A stretch of DNA of 64,000 nt from Lachnoclostridium sp. (GCA_023665475.1 JAMPEB010000011.1:1-64000), one strand, 5' to 3'; shown: positions 33,463-42,811, numbered from the stretch's first letter. Notes: generated by a model from the sequence alone, not told the origin. Translations and numbers: made by a program.

Positions 33463-35169
33463 TCATATCTTCCGTTCCAGCTTCATCTGCCTTTTACATT
33501 CATACATGCGGTCGTCCGCTTCCTGATATACCTTGTCTATATCCACTTCCGTCTGACTTCCGAAAGCATAGCCCCAGGCAATGGACATATTCAGGTCTTC
33601 TATCTGCTTATTCTTTTTTTCTATATTTGCCTGAAACCGTTCTATCAGTTCCTTAATCTTGTCTTCTTTTGAGGTATTGATAACGGCAATAAATTCATCA
33701 CCGCCCATTCTTGCAACCACACCCCACTCTTCAAAGATTTCCGCAATCACATCCGCCGCACTCTTAATTAAAATATCTCCCTTTGCATGTCCGTAGGTAT
33801 CGTTCACTGTTTTCAGATTATTTACATCAAAACAAATAATCGTAAAATTGAATTTTTCTTCTTCCTTGATTTTATCCAAATATTCTATGCAATAACGACG
33901 ATTATGAAGACCGGTCAGTTCATCGGTATAAGCTCTCCTTATCAGGGAATTTCTCTCCGCCTCCTGCATCATTTTCTGCGTCATCTCAATATAAAAACCG
34001 ATAAAAAGAATAAAAATCAGCGCCAGCACCCCAATAGACAGCACCCCTTTTAAAGAAAAAAAGGAAGTTCCGCCGTAATGAACATTCGCCTGATAACTCA
34101 GCATATCATATACCGTGCAACAGCAGATAATCAACAGGCCAAGCAGATAGAGCCTGTTAAGCAATTTACTGTTCTTGATACTCAGCGTAATGACTACACC
34201 AAAATAAATCAAGCAAATAATGATAAGCCCATACTCATAATGCAGCGATTCTGTCAAGTGAACCCTATCTACCGTATGCAGCCCCATAATCACTGCAAGG
34301 GACAAAATCTGAAACGCCAAAATAATCCAATGGAATATGTGTAACAGCTTATGTTTCATATTTCGCACATCTTCATATACATAAACCACCAAAGGCAGCG
34401 GCGCCAGATAAAGCGCGACATGCTCCAAGAGAGATACGGAATACAGCGGCACAGCAAAAACCAGCAAAACATCATAATAACACAGCGTCCATAAACCCAT
34501 ACAAATTGAGAACAGGGAAATACACAACATCCTTATATATTTGGTGGAAAAAAGTACCGCAAACATAGTAATAAGCCCAATCACGATTCCGAATATAACA
34601 AGAAAACTGCCGATAAAGGTAGGAAGTCTGTTTTCTGTCAAAAGCACTCTGTATGCATTTTCCCATGGATATATCCGGACGGAACTGATTTTTTTGAGAG
34701 ATTTATTTTCTACAAGACAGTACTTGATTGTCAAAGTCCTGCCCGCATACTCTTCCGGACAGTTCACAAACAAAAATCCGCTTCCCACAGACTTATTCTG
34801 CGCCATTCTGTCATATCCGTATTCATAGACCTGTTCATCATCAATATAGACTCTCACGGCACAATGTCTGGTGTTAAAACGCAATACCCCTTCCGTAACA
34901 GTCAAATCCTTTGGAAGAACCCTTGTCATAACAATCTCTTCCCCCTTTTTGACAGAGTCAAAAAGAAATCCCTCCAGCGAAACATCATGATAAACCTCGC
35001 CGTTCACGGTAATCTCCCAGTGGTCATCCAAAGATACATAATCCGAAATCTGCTGATAATCCTTTGAAAGCAGCCCGTCCACCTTTGGCAGCCAGATGAT
35101 AACACTGCCAAGCAAAGTGAGAATCCACAATACTCTCAAAATGTTCTTTAGCGTAATTTTATCCTTCAT
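33463..35169 (-). CDS. Membrane diguanylate cyclase with extracytoplasmic sensor
   Basis: A 568-residue protein. One N-terminal helix (about 11-30) is followed by an extracytoplasmic beta-rich sensor of about 165 residues, seven or eight membrane helices (about 200-390), a short coiled linker and a C-terminal GGDEF domain with intact MGGDEFIAVI. It should make cyclic di-GMP. No RxxD inhibitory site is seen five residues before GGDEF. The start MKDKITL has GAGG upstream and follows the second copy of the structured leader repeat. It is the first gene before pyrCKD. Confidence 0.9.
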   Translation of the reverse strand: MKDKITLKNILRVLWILTLLGSVIIWLPKVDGLLSKDYQQISDYVSLDDHWEITVNGEVYHDVSLEGFLFDSVKKGEEIVMTRVLPKDLTVTEGVLRFNTRHCAVRVYIDDEQVYEYGYDRMAQNKSVGSGFLFVNCPEEYAGRTLTIKYCLVENKSLKKISSVRIYPWENAYRVLLTENRLPTFIGSFLVIFGIVIGLITMFAVLFSTKYIRMLCISLFSICMGLWTLCYYDVLLVFAVPLYSVSLLEHVALYLAPLPLVVYVYEDVRNMKHKLLHIFHWIILAFQILSLAVIMGLHTVDRVHLTESLHYEYGLIIICLIYFGVVITLSIKNSKLLNRLYLLGLLIICCCTVYDMLSYQANVHYGGTSFFSLKGVLSIGVLALIFILFIGFYIEMTQKMMQEAERNSLIRRAYTDELTGLHNRRYCIEYLDKIKEEEKFNFTIICFDVNNLKTVNDTYGHAKGDILIKSAADVIAEIFEEWGVVARMGGDEFIAVINTSKEDKIKELIERFQANIEKKNKQIEDLNMSIAWGYAFGSQTEVDIDKVYQEADDRMYECKRQMKLERKI

Positions 35170-35190
35170 CACAATCCTCTTTCCATACCG

Positions 35191-35338
35191 GGCAGAGCCC
35201 CGAAAAAGCAAGCTTTTTCGAAGAATGCAGCGCATTCTTTGTTGCTCTCGCTCATCAAATAGCCGGAGAAACATCTGCTCGAGCAAGCTCGGCATCTGTT
35301 TCTCCGGCTACTTGACTCTGCCCTTTGCGGATATTATA
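35191..35338 (-). repeat. Structured 5'-leader repeat, copy 2, with promoter
   Basis: Second copy of the 22551-22699 element. TATAAT lies at 35338-35333 with TTGGAT 17 bases upstream. The outer stem (GGCAGAG with CTCTGCC) and the three inner hairpins are kept. The largest stem has changed sequence but still pairs (TAGCCGGAGAAACA with TGTTTCTCCGGCTA), which suggests selection on structure or a palindromic element. It ends about 20 bases before the diguanylate cyclase start. Confidence 0.7.
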
Positions 35339-35344
35339 CCACAA

Positions 35345-35370
35345 CTTCCGCACTTATCCAAGTGCGGAAG
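35345..35370 (-). terminator. Terminator after the PrcB-like gene
   Basis: CTTCCGCACTT and AAGTGCGGAAG form a perfect 11-bp stem with a four-base loop, 24 bases after the stop. The -35 of the next promoter overlaps its 3' arm. Confidence 0.6.
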
Positions 35371-35393
35371 CTGTATGTTTTGTGTCAAAGTTA

Positions 35394-35828
35394 TTATTCA
35401 AAAATTACCGTCTGATCTAACTTTTCCGTCTTAATGACAATGCAGGGATAAGACGGTTTTCCGCTGTTTTTCTCTTCCGGAGACGGTCCCAGCAGACTGG
35501 TATTGACATAAATGGCATTGTCTGTCAGATACAGTTCATTGACCGCAATACTATAGCCGCCTGTTGCCTGCTGTCCATATCCCACACATATGTAAAGGTT
35601 CTCATTGTCACTGTATGTCAGTTGAAAGGAATCCGCAGGCGCTTCCGCCCTTTTGCCTTCCAGAATTTTCTTCAGCTCCTCCGGCAGAGTCTCCTCCGAC
35701 AACACGGTAAAATCCAAGTCCCGCAGCTTGATTTTCTCTTCCGACAGCATGGAACAGCCCGCTAAAATTACTATCATGGCCATCATCCCGCATATCGCAA
35801 GCCCTGCTTTTGTCAATCTTTTTTTCAC
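35394..35828 (-). CDS. PrcB_C-like lipoprotein
   Basis: A 144-residue lipoprotein with lipobox VILAGC. The domain after about residue 70 fits PrcB_C, with YICVGYGQQATGGYSIAVNELY, SLLGPSPEE and YPCIVIKTEKL. Related domains help protease complexes or act as small binding modules on the cell surface. The start is a GTG (VKKRLTKAG) with GGGAGG seven bases before it; the ATG at 35867 lacks a site. It is a single-gene unit with its own terminator. Confidence 0.8.
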   Translation of the reverse strand: MKKRLTKAGLAICGMMAMIVILAGCSMLSEEKIKLRDLDFTVLSEETLPEELKKILEGKRAEAPADSFQLTYSDNENLYICVGYGQQATGGYSIAVNELYLTDNAIYVNTSLLGPSPEEKNSGKPSYPCIVIKTEKLDQTVIFE

Positions 35829-35982
35829 CTTTACACCTCCCGCATACCGCTTCAGCGGCACAAACAATCTGTAGTGTAAAACTTAGAAAATCTTTTCACA
35901 CTCCTCATTTCCCAAAGCAATAACAGCTATCTCACCATCGGATTTCCTGTTACGCAAATGGTCAATCTTTCTCTATAATCTA

Positions 35983-36011
35983 TGTACAATTAGAATTTTT
36001 TATGATATAAT
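35983..36011 (+). promoter_or_regulatory. SigA-type promoter for plsC
   Basis: TGTACA (35983-35988), 17 bases, TATAAT (36006-36011), 60 bases before the start codon. Confidence 0.55.
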
Positions 36012-36070
36012 AAGCAGAACCAACTATAATACATCAACTGAAGAACGATGATAAGAAGGGATTTTATTCT

Positions 36071-36811
36071 ATGATTCGATTTATTCTTGTTTCAGGTTTC
36101 CTGATTATATTTCTGGTGCTTTCCATTCCCATATTGATTGCCGAATGGATTATCGGCAAATTTAATCAAAGCTTCAAAGACCGCAGCAGTCTTGCCATTG
36201 TACAGTGGGCATTCCGCTGTATTATGGGGCTGGCAGGCACCAATATCATTATTTTGGGCGAAGAAAACATTCCCAAAGATACCGCGGTGGTCTATGTAGG
36301 CAATCATCGCAGTTATTTTGATGTGGTCATGACTTATATGAGGGTGCCCCATCTCACAGGATACATTGCCAAAAAAGAAATGCAGCGCTGGCCCCTCCTT
36401 AGAAACTGGATGAGAAATGTCCATTGCCTCTTTCTGGACCGCAGCGATGTGAAGCAGGGGCTCAAAACCATTCTGGACGCCATTGAAAAAGTTAAAAACG
36501 GCATCTCCATATGCATTTTTCCGGAGGGTACCCGCAACGAGGTAAACGATACTTTTCTTCCCTTTCACGAGGGCAGCTTTAAGATTGCGGAAAAGGGCAA
36601 TGTCCCAATTATCCCCATGTCCATCGTAAATGCTGCGGATATCTGGGAAGATCATTTTCCCCGAATGAAAAAGACCACAGTGGTCATCGCATACTGCAAA
36701 CCGGTTTACATGAAAGAATTGGATAAAGAAGACAGAAAGAATATAGGAAACTATATCACGAATATTATCAGCAAAGAATATTTCAAAAATAAGGCGGCAT
36801 ATTTCAGCTAA
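36071..36811 (+). CDS. plsC: 1-acyl-sn-glycerol-3-phosphate acyltransferase
   Basis: A 246-residue membrane-bound acyltransferase that makes phosphatidic acid. An N-terminal membrane helix is followed by the catalytic NHRSYFD (H-x4-D) and the substrate motif FPEGTR. Length is typical of PlsC. AAGGG lies ten bases before the ATG. It converges with murF through a shared terminator. Confidence 0.93.
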   Translation: MIRFILVSGFLIIFLVLSIPILIAEWIIGKFNQSFKDRSSLAIVQWAFRCIMGLAGTNIIILGEENIPKDTAVVYVGNHRSYFDVVMTYMRVPHLTGYIAKKEMQRWPLLRNWMRNVHCLFLDRSDVKQGLKTILDAIEKVKNGISICIFPEGTRNEVNDTFLPFHEGSFKIAEKGNVPIIPMSIVNAADIWEDHFPRMKKTTVVIAYCKPVYMKELDKEDRKNIGNYITNIISKEYFKNKAAYFS

Positions 36812-36814
36812 AAG

Positions 36815-36840
36815 CAGGGCTAGGTGTTTTCCTAGCCCTG
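36815..36840. terminator. Bidirectional terminator shared by plsC and murF
   Basis: CAGGGCTAGG and CCTAGCCCTG form a perfect 10-bp stem, followed by TTTT on the plus strand. The murF stop codon TAG lies within the stem. Confidence 0.85.
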
Positions 36841-38283
36841 TTTTGTCAAATATTCCAGCACTTCCGTAAATTCCATGCCATGGGATGCTTTGACAAGCAC
36901 CGTGCTTTTCTCCGGCAGAAACTCTTCCTGATTCTCTTTTAGCGCAGCAAGCAGTTTTTGTCTGCCTGCAAAATAAAATATCCGGGGCACGGAACACCTG
37001 CCCTGCATATTCTCCGCCTCCCTGCAGGCGGCTTCATACATATGTCTGGCATTTTCTCCCACACACAATATATAATCTATGCCTTTCTTTGCTGCATAAG
37101 CTCCCACTCCCTCATGCATTTCATCGGAATTTTCCCCCAATTCAAACATATCCCCCAAGATTGCCGCCTTCTTGGTATCCGCCATATCCAATAAGTCGAT
37201 TGCCGCCTTCATGGAGACGGGATTGGCATTATAACAGTCGTCAATCAAAGTATAGCGGGACAGTTTTATCAAATGATTTCTGCCGCCTATAGCCGCCAGC
37301 TTACGGATTCCTTCTGCTATCTGCTCTTTTGATACCCCCAGAAGACCTCCTACGCAGGCTGCCGCAGTGCTGTTAATCACCATATGGACGCCCGGCAGAG
37401 GAACCTGTATGGAAAATACCGCCCGCTGTTCTTTGTCCGGCATATGAAGCAGCGCCTCGCTTCCCCACAATCCCTTGCTCACCACATCCGTAGCATACAC
37501 TTCCTCCTCCGCATTGCTTCCCATGCCAAAAAAATGAGGTTTTTTACCGCGGATATCCGTAATGGATGCAAGCTTATCATCCTCTCCGTTTAAACATACC
37601 TGACCGTTTTCCTCCATATAATCAAAGATTTCCGTCTTTGCCTTTAAAATACCGTCCCGTGATTTCAGATTTTCCAGATGGCACTGTCCGATATTGGTAA
37701 TCAGACAGATGTTGGGACGCACCATTTTGCTCAACCTGTGCATCTCCCCAAAATCACTGATGCCCATTTCAATCACTGCCGCTTCATGCTCCTCTTTAAT
37801 ACTGAGCAGTGTAAGAGGCACTCCTATTTCATTATTAAAATTTCCCATGGTTTTAAGTACATGATATTTTTCCCCAAGCACACTTGCCACAACTTCCTTT
37901 GTGCTGGTTTTTCCCACACTGCCGGTAATCCCCACAATGGGAATGGACAATTTGCCGCGATAGTATTCTGCCAAATCACGCAATGCCCCAAAAGCGTCCT
38001 TCACCAGCAAATAACTTTTCCATGCAGACGCAGGCGCCCCATGCTCTTCCTCCACCTGTTGGGGCGTTTTCTGTGTGATAACCAGACTAACCCCCTTGGC
38101 GAATACCTCCGGCACAAACTTATGTCCGTCCACTCTCTCCCCGACAGTGGCAACAAATACGCCGCCCTCTGTGGCCTTTCGGGAATCTATCACCACGGAA
38201 TCCACCTTGGCGCTTCCCTCCGCCTGTTTTAACACCAGTGTGCCGCCGCAGGCTTTCTCTATTTCATACAAGCTGAGATTCAT
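36832..38283 (-). CDS. murF: UDP-MurNAc-tripeptide:D-Ala-D-Ala ligase
   Basis: A 483-residue ATP-dependent ligase that adds D-Ala-D-Ala to the cell-wall precursor. The ATP loop GITGSVGKTSTKE, the central GNFNNEIGVP, the INIGQ-like ITNIGQCHLE and the C-terminal DDCYNANP motif are all present. The ATG follows the ddl stop without a gap, which fits their consecutive steps. The stop codon lies in the terminator stem. Confidence 0.96.
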   Translation of the reverse strand: MNLSLYEIEKACGGTLVLKQAEGSAKVDSVVIDSRKATEGGVFVATVGERVDGHKFVPEVFAKGVSLVITQKTPQQVEEEHGAPASAWKSYLLVKDAFGALRDLAEYYRGKLSIPIVGITGSVGKTSTKEVVASVLGEKYHVLKTMGNFNNEIGVPLTLLSIKEEHEAAVIEMGISDFGEMHRLSKMVRPNICLITNIGQCHLENLKSRDGILKAKTEIFDYMEENGQVCLNGEDDKLASITDIRGKKPHFFGMGSNAEEEVYATDVVSKGLWGSEALLHMPDKEQRAVFSIQVPLPGVHMVINSTAAACVGGLLGVSKEQIAEGIRKLAAIGGRNHLIKLSRYTLIDDCYNANPVSMKAAIDLLDMADTKKAAILGDMFELGENSDEMHEGVGAYAAKKGIDYILCVGENARHMYEAACREAENMQGRCSVPRIFYFAGRQKLLAALKENQEEFLPEKSTVLVKASHGMEFTEVLEYLTKQG

Positions 38284-39324
38284 TCACATACCCCCGTTAG
38301 TGGCAGGCAACGCTGCTTTCAATATCTGCTCACACAATTCTTCAAAAGAAATCCCCACCGCCTCCGCTTCCTGCGGAAGAAGGGAAGTTGGCGTCATGCC
38401 GGGAAGCGTATTGGCTTCCAGACAATAAATCTCTCCCGCCTTATCCATCATAAAATCCATTCTGGCATAACTTTGCAGACGCAGCGCCGAGAATACCTGT
38501 TCCGCAATCCTCTGCATTTCAAGGGTTTTCTCAACGGATAACTCTGCCGGACAGGTTTCCACAGTGCTTCCTGCCTGATATTTATTCTTATAGTCATAAA
38601 ATCCCGTCTTAGGGGCAATCTCAATGACAGGCAATGCCTTTTTATCCATAACTCCCACAGAAAATTCCCTTCCCTCTATGTACTGTTCAATAATTACTTC
38701 CTCGTCATACCAGAAAGCTTCCTTCTTTGCTTCCTCGTATTCCTCGTCATTTCTTGCAACACACACGCCTACGCTGGAGCCGCCGCAGCACGCTTTTACG
38801 ATACAGGGATAGGGAACTCTCTCGCTCTCTGTCTCACCCTTACGCAGCCGGATACCCTGCGGGGTGGGAATGCCCCACGCCTTGAAAATATCCTTGGTGA
38901 TTCCCTTATCCATCGCTATGGCGGAACTGACAAAATTCGTACCTGTGTAAGGAATTCCCAAAAGCTCAAAACATGCCTGAATCTTTCCGTCCTCTCCGTT
39001 TGCCCCATGCAGCGCCATAAATACAATGTCCGCACTCTTGCACAACAATAACACATTGGGACCGAAAAAATTCTTGTCTCCGTCCTCCCGCAATGCCTTC
39101 ACCGTTTCCAAATCCGGATTTTTCTCTGTAATGGCTCCCACCTGAGCCGCCCAATCCACTTCCCTGTCAAAGATTCCTTCTGTTTCGCCCACATATCCCA
39201 GATAAACATCTAACAGAACCGCCTGATGCCCCTTTTTCTTTAACGCCCTATAAATCATGCTTCCGGAGCTTAAAGAAACATCCCTCTCGGTGCTGGTGCC
39301 ACCCGCCAAAACCACTACCTTCAT
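38284..39324 (-). CDS. ddl: D-alanine--D-alanine ligase
   Basis: A 346-residue ATP-grasp enzyme that joins two D-alanines. It has the N-terminal VVVLAGGTSTERDVSLSSG, MALHGANGEDGKIQ, the ATP-grasp segment IVKACCGGSSVGV and the C-terminal EANTLPGMTPTSLLP. The start is the MKVVVL methionine with GGAG upstream. The gene is directly followed by murF. Confidence 0.95.
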   Translation of the reverse strand: MKVVVLAGGTSTERDVSLSSGSMIYRALKKKGHQAVLLDVYLGYVGETEGIFDREVDWAAQVGAITEKNPDLETVKALREDGDKNFFGPNVLLLCKSADIVFMALHGANGEDGKIQACFELLGIPYTGTNFVSSAIAMDKGITKDIFKAWGIPTPQGIRLRKGETESERVPYPCIVKACCGGSSVGVCVARNDEEYEEAKKEAFWYDEEVIIEQYIEGREFSVGVMDKKALPVIEIAPKTGFYDYKNKYQAGSTVETCPAELSVEKTLEMQRIAEQVFSALRLQSYARMDFMMDKAGEIYCLEANTLPGMTPTSLLPQEAEAVGISFEELCEQILKAALPATNGGM

Positions 39325-39394
39325 ATTTATCTCCATTTCCGCGCAGCTTTTGCCTGCATACTATCTTATTCACTCTATGTATCAAATGTTCCAC

Positions 39395-39412
39395 CCCAAC
39401 ATTTATGTTGGG
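39395..39412 (-). terminator. Short terminator hairpin after the GH9-like gene
   Basis: CCCAACAT and ATGTTGGG form an 8-bp stem with a two-base loop, directly after the stop of the 39414 gene. Confidence 0.45.
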
Positions 39413-39413
39413 T

Positions 39414-40655
39414 TTATGCCGTCGTTAAAGAAGCCAGATTTGCCAGAATAATAAAATATTCGGCTCTTGCTCCCTGTTCCGGATAAAAAGACACCGACTG
39501 CTGGTTACGCCCCATCAGATAATCTGCAAATTCTTCTATAATGAGGTCGTTTTGATAGCTTTTCAGCACATAATTGGCACAGGAAAGCTCTACCACCGTT
39601 TTCAAAATTTCTTCCGCCCCATTATTTCTGGCATTGACAGGCTGCAGCAATTCACCATACACCTCACCGATTTCCTCTCCCTTTGCCAACAGTTGATCCA
39701 TCAGAAGTCCGCAGAGCTCCATGTCCACAGTCTGTCTGGTCAGCATATAGGTCATAATCCCGTATAGATAACCCGATTCCTCCGGAATACTGTTTTGATT
39801 TTGAAAATACGATTTATACTCCAATATCTGATTGCCATAGGTGTTCAGCCCTGTGGCACGATACAACTCCGCCAATGCAAAAAAAGCATCCGCATCCTTT
39901 TTCATGGTATTTTGGATTTTGGTAAAGACTGCAGAAGCCCTCTGCAGGCATTCCGTCGCATATACCCTATCATAATTTTGGTAAAGATAACTGAATTTTG
40001 CCAGAAAAGCTGCATATTCCGCGCCTTCCGTCAGGTCTATCTGCGCGTAATCAATTTTATCAATCCATTTGGACAAGGTCTCCATCACATCCGGAATTTT
40101 ATTCTTGTTCTCATCCTCAAAAAGTTCACTCCGCCATTCGTATGCACAAAGCAGCGCCGTAACATCTTTAACGGTTGCCTTGTTTTTCTCACAATCCTCA
40201 AGAATTTCACCGTACAATTCCATAAAAAGATTCCGATAAAAATCTGCTTCCAGAACAAAAGAATAGGATCTGCCTACATAGTCACACTCCAGATAATATG
40301 TCCCTTCTGTCTGATACTCTTCAAAAGATGCATAGCCGACATAGATTCCCTGCTCCTGATCATAAGTGATTTTATCAATCCATCCCCGGTATGCCACTTC
40401 TTTGGTGTCAGCGTTAATCAGACGAAATTCCTGAGGAAGCTTTTTCCCCTTTACCGCCGCTTCTTTTTCTCCTACGGCTGGATAACCCCTTCTATTCACC
40501 AGAATATTGGGAGTTTGTTCCGGCACGGCATAATCTATGACAGGGGTGCTTTCCATATTGGAAATCGTTCCGCCTGCATCAAAGAAATTTTGACTGCCAC
40601 AGCCGCACAAAGACAGCAGCAGACATATGATTAAAAAAACTGCGGTCTTTTTCAC
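39414..40655 (-). CDS. Lipoprotein with CelD-type N-terminal Ig domain and helical GH9-like region
   Basis: A 413-residue lipoprotein (lipobox LSLCGC). Residues about 50-135 match the immunoglobulin-like domain that precedes family 9 glycosidases (PNILVNRRGYPAVGEKEAA, then GTYYLECDYVGRSYSFVLE). The rest is helical and resembles the start of a GH9 (alpha/alpha)6 barrel. It is shorter than GH9 enzymes, and I do not see the catalytic Asp pair or the terminal Glu. The start is GTG with GGAGG upstream. Binding of polysaccharide or a regulatory role is more likely than catalysis. Confidence 0.65.
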   Translation of the reverse strand: MKKTAVFLIICLLLSLCGCGSQNFFDAGGTISNMESTPVIDYAVPEQTPNILVNRRGYPAVGEKEAAVKGKKLPQEFRLINADTKEVAYRGWIDKITYDQEQGIYVGYASFEEYQTEGTYYLECDYVGRSYSFVLEADFYRNLFMELYGEILEDCEKNKATVKDVTALLCAYEWRSELFEDENKNKIPDVMETLSKWIDKIDYAQIDLTEGAEYAAFLAKFSYLYQNYDRVYATECLQRASAVFTKIQNTMKKDADAFFALAELYRATGLNTYGNQILEYKSYFQNQNSIPEESGYLYGIMTYMLTRQTVDMELCGLLMDQLLAKGEEIGEVYGELLQPVNARNNGAEEILKTVVELSCANYVLKSYQNDLIIEEFADYLMGRNQQSVSFYPEQGARAEYFIILANLASLTTA

Positions 40656-40739
40656 CGGTTTCCAACCTCCGTAATATCAAAACTACTCACATATACCTAC
40701 CTTATCATTTTAACACGATTTCCCCATAAAGCAATTATT

Positions 40740-41906
40740 TTATTCATAAACAATCTCCCCACCTATAATTGTATACAAGGTCTTGGTAAATACCTCCATG
40801 GGATTGCCGTCAAAAATGGCGATATCCGCATCTTTTCCCACGGAAAGACTGCCCACCCTGTCATCCACGCCACAGATAACGGCAGGATTGACGGTAATCG
40901 CCTTATACCCTTCCTCCAAAGGAAGACCCGCTTTTACCGCTAAACCCGCACATATGGGCAGCGATTGAATCAATGACACCGGATGGTCCGTGGTGATTGC
41001 CACCCGGATTCCCGCTTTATTCAAAATACCCACTGTTTTAAACGCGACATTCTGCACCTCTATCTTGCTGCGGCTTGCCAAATCGGGTCCAACGATTGCC
41101 GGATAACCCTCCGCCGCCAGTTCTTCCGCAATCAAATGCCCTTCGGAGCAATGGTCCAAGGTCATCTTTAAATGAAACTCCCCGGCAATACGGATTGCCG
41201 TGAAAATATCATCCACCCTATGAACATGGGCTTTTAAGGGAATCTCTCCGCGAAGCACCGGAATCCAGCACTCCATCTTAAAATCCGGTTGAAAATATTC
41301 CCCCTGTCCGGCAGCCTTTTCCTTTCTGGCAAGATAATCAACCGCCTTTGTCAGTTCCTCTCTTAGCATTCCCGCAATGGCCATTCTGGTGGAAGGACTC
41401 TGTCCCTGCCCGGAATAATTTACCTTTGGATTTTCCCCAAAGGCAATTTTCATGGCGGCGGGAGCTTTCACCACCAGATTGTCCACCCTTCTGCCCTTCG
41501 TCTTCAGAAAAGCAAACTGACCGCCCACTACATTGGAACTGCCGGGACCTATCATGGCGGAAGTAATCCCTGCCCGCACGGCATCGTCAAAAGCCGCATC
41601 CATGGTATTGATAGCATCAATGGCACGCAAGTGCGGCGTAACGGGGTCAACCGTTTCATTACAGTCATCCCCCTCCATTCCCTTTTTTTCCTCCGTGATA
41701 CCCATATGACAGTGTGCTTCAATGATACCGGGCATAATCAGCCGGTCCCTAATCTCTATCACTCTCTCACCGGCAGCGGGAGTAAAAGGAATCTCTCCTT
41801 TTCTGCCGATTTCCCGAATCTTTCCGTCGCATACATGAATGATTCCGTCTTCAATATCTCCCAGATTTTCATCCATGGTTTTGATTTTACCGCCTAAAAT
41901 ATACAT
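40740..41906 (-). CDS. Amidohydrolase, metal-dependent
   Basis: A 388-residue amidohydrolase-superfamily protein. Visible metal ligands are AHCHMG, KAHVHRVDD, LDHCSEGH and TTDHPVSL; the C-terminal DADIAIFDGNPMEV is a usual end of the family. The closest types are imidazolonepropionase-like or aryldialkylphosphatase-like deacylases, and the substrate is unknown. Its ATG overlaps the stop of the M23-like gene as TAATG, so the two are co-translated. Confidence 0.85.
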   Translation of the reverse strand: MYILGGKIKTMDENLGDIEDGIIHVCDGKIREIGRKGEIPFTPAAGERVIEIRDRLIMPGIIEAHCHMGITEEKKGMEGDDCNETVDPVTPHLRAIDAINTMDAAFDDAVRAGITSAMIGPGSSNVVGGQFAFLKTKGRRVDNLVVKAPAAMKIAFGENPKVNYSGQGQSPSTRMAIAGMLREELTKAVDYLARKEKAAGQGEYFQPDFKMECWIPVLRGEIPLKAHVHRVDDIFTAIRIAGEFHLKMTLDHCSEGHLIAEELAAEGYPAIVGPDLASRSKIEVQNVAFKTVGILNKAGIRVAITTDHPVSLIQSLPICAGLAVKAGLPLEEGYKAITVNPAVICGVDDRVGSLSVGKDADIAIFDGNPMEVFTKTLYTIIGGEIVYE

Positions 41907-42811
41907 TAAAACCATTCCTCTGAATTGATTGCTTCGCCGTTACCGGTCATTTCAAAATAAAGGTTACAGCCCTCCAAAGTATATTGTTTTGTAGGATTGT
42001 CCACTGACGCTATCACCTGACCCGCTTCCACATAATCTCCCACAGATACCTTTACATCCTTTAACTGACCGTAAGTCGCCAGATAACCGTCGCCCAAATC
42101 CATCGTGACTACCGTACCTAGTTTGGCATCCTCATAAATATTTGTTATCTTAGCCTTTCCGCAGGCAAACACCTCCGCACCCACGGATGCAGCAAAAAGC
42201 GTTGCGGGATTGTAGCGATATTGCTTCAGCGTAGAAAAATAAACTCTCTTATCCATACTGTAGGACATCAGTATTTCCCCGTTTATCGGCATATGAAATC
42301 CTTCCTCGGTAAAATGAAGTTCTTCCGCCACCTGTACCTGACTGCCGGACACTGCCTGCGGTTTATCTTCCTCCATTTCCGGAATCTCCGGTTCCGGCGT
42401 CCCGTTCTCCACCGCAGCCGCATCTGCCAGAGTAATATTCTCTTCTTCAAACTCTGTGGGTATATAATCCAAATCATCATACAGGGAAGTTTGATTATTT
42501 GCATTTTCTCCGGCCTGTGTCACACTCCCCAAAATCCGGTCTGTTTCCATTCCTGTTACGCCGTTCCCATCCTCTGCACCGTTATTGGCGTCGCTGTCCG
42601 CATCCTCATTGTTTTTTGCAATCTCACCGAGCTTTTCCTCCACATTGTTTTCAAATGCTCCAAAGTCTAAAGTGTAACCGTCATCCAGACTCGCTTTGTT
42701 ATTCCGGTTCATATATATGCCCGTCATTGTAAGCGCCGCCAGCACAAACGCCGAAGAGGCAATCATAATAATTCGTTCCTTTTTGATGTTTCCCATTCCA
42801 TTTCTTCTCAT
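41906..42811 (-). CDS. Degenerate M23 (SpoIIQ-like) membrane protein
   Basis: A 301-residue protein with one membrane helix (about 15-33), an acidic Asn/Glu-rich linker (about 40-165) and a C-terminal M23-type beta domain (GEILMSYS, FAASVGAEVFACGKAKITNIYED, VKVSVGDYVEAGQVIASV, NLYFEM). The zinc ligands of active M23 peptidases (HxxxD and HxH) are replaced, so it is probably not an enzyme. SpoIIQ, a sporulation protein that forms a channel with SpoIIIAH, is a partly similar case. It is coupled to the amidohydrolase gene. Confidence 0.75.
   Translation of the reverse strand: MRRNGMGNIKKERIIMIASSAFVLAALTMTGIYMNRNNKASLDDGYTLDFGAFENNVEEKLGEIAKNNEDADSDANNGAEDGNGVTGMETDRILGSVTQAGENANNQTSLYDDLDYIPTEFEEENITLADAAAVENGTPEPEIPEMEEDKPQAVSGSQVQVAEELHFTEEGFHMPINGEILMSYSMDKRVYFSTLKQYRYNPATLFAASVGAEVFACGKAKITNIYEDAKLGTVVTMDLGDGYLATYGQLKDVKVSVGDYVEAGQVIASVDNPTKQYTLEGCNLYFEMTGNGEAINSEEWF

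Noticed and set aside
35941..36070. Riboswitch before plsC
   Set aside because: The interval holds only a SigA-type promoter and a short leader with no extended pairing.
36092..36997. 301-codon minus-strand open frame opposite plsC
   Set aside because: plsC on the plus strand has complete catalytic motifs, and the antisense frame runs through the bidirectional terminator and into murF.
39795..40634. 279-codon plus-strand open frame opposite the GH9-like lipoprotein
   Set aside because: The minus-strand frame has a signal peptide, lipobox and ribosome site; the plus-strand frame has none.
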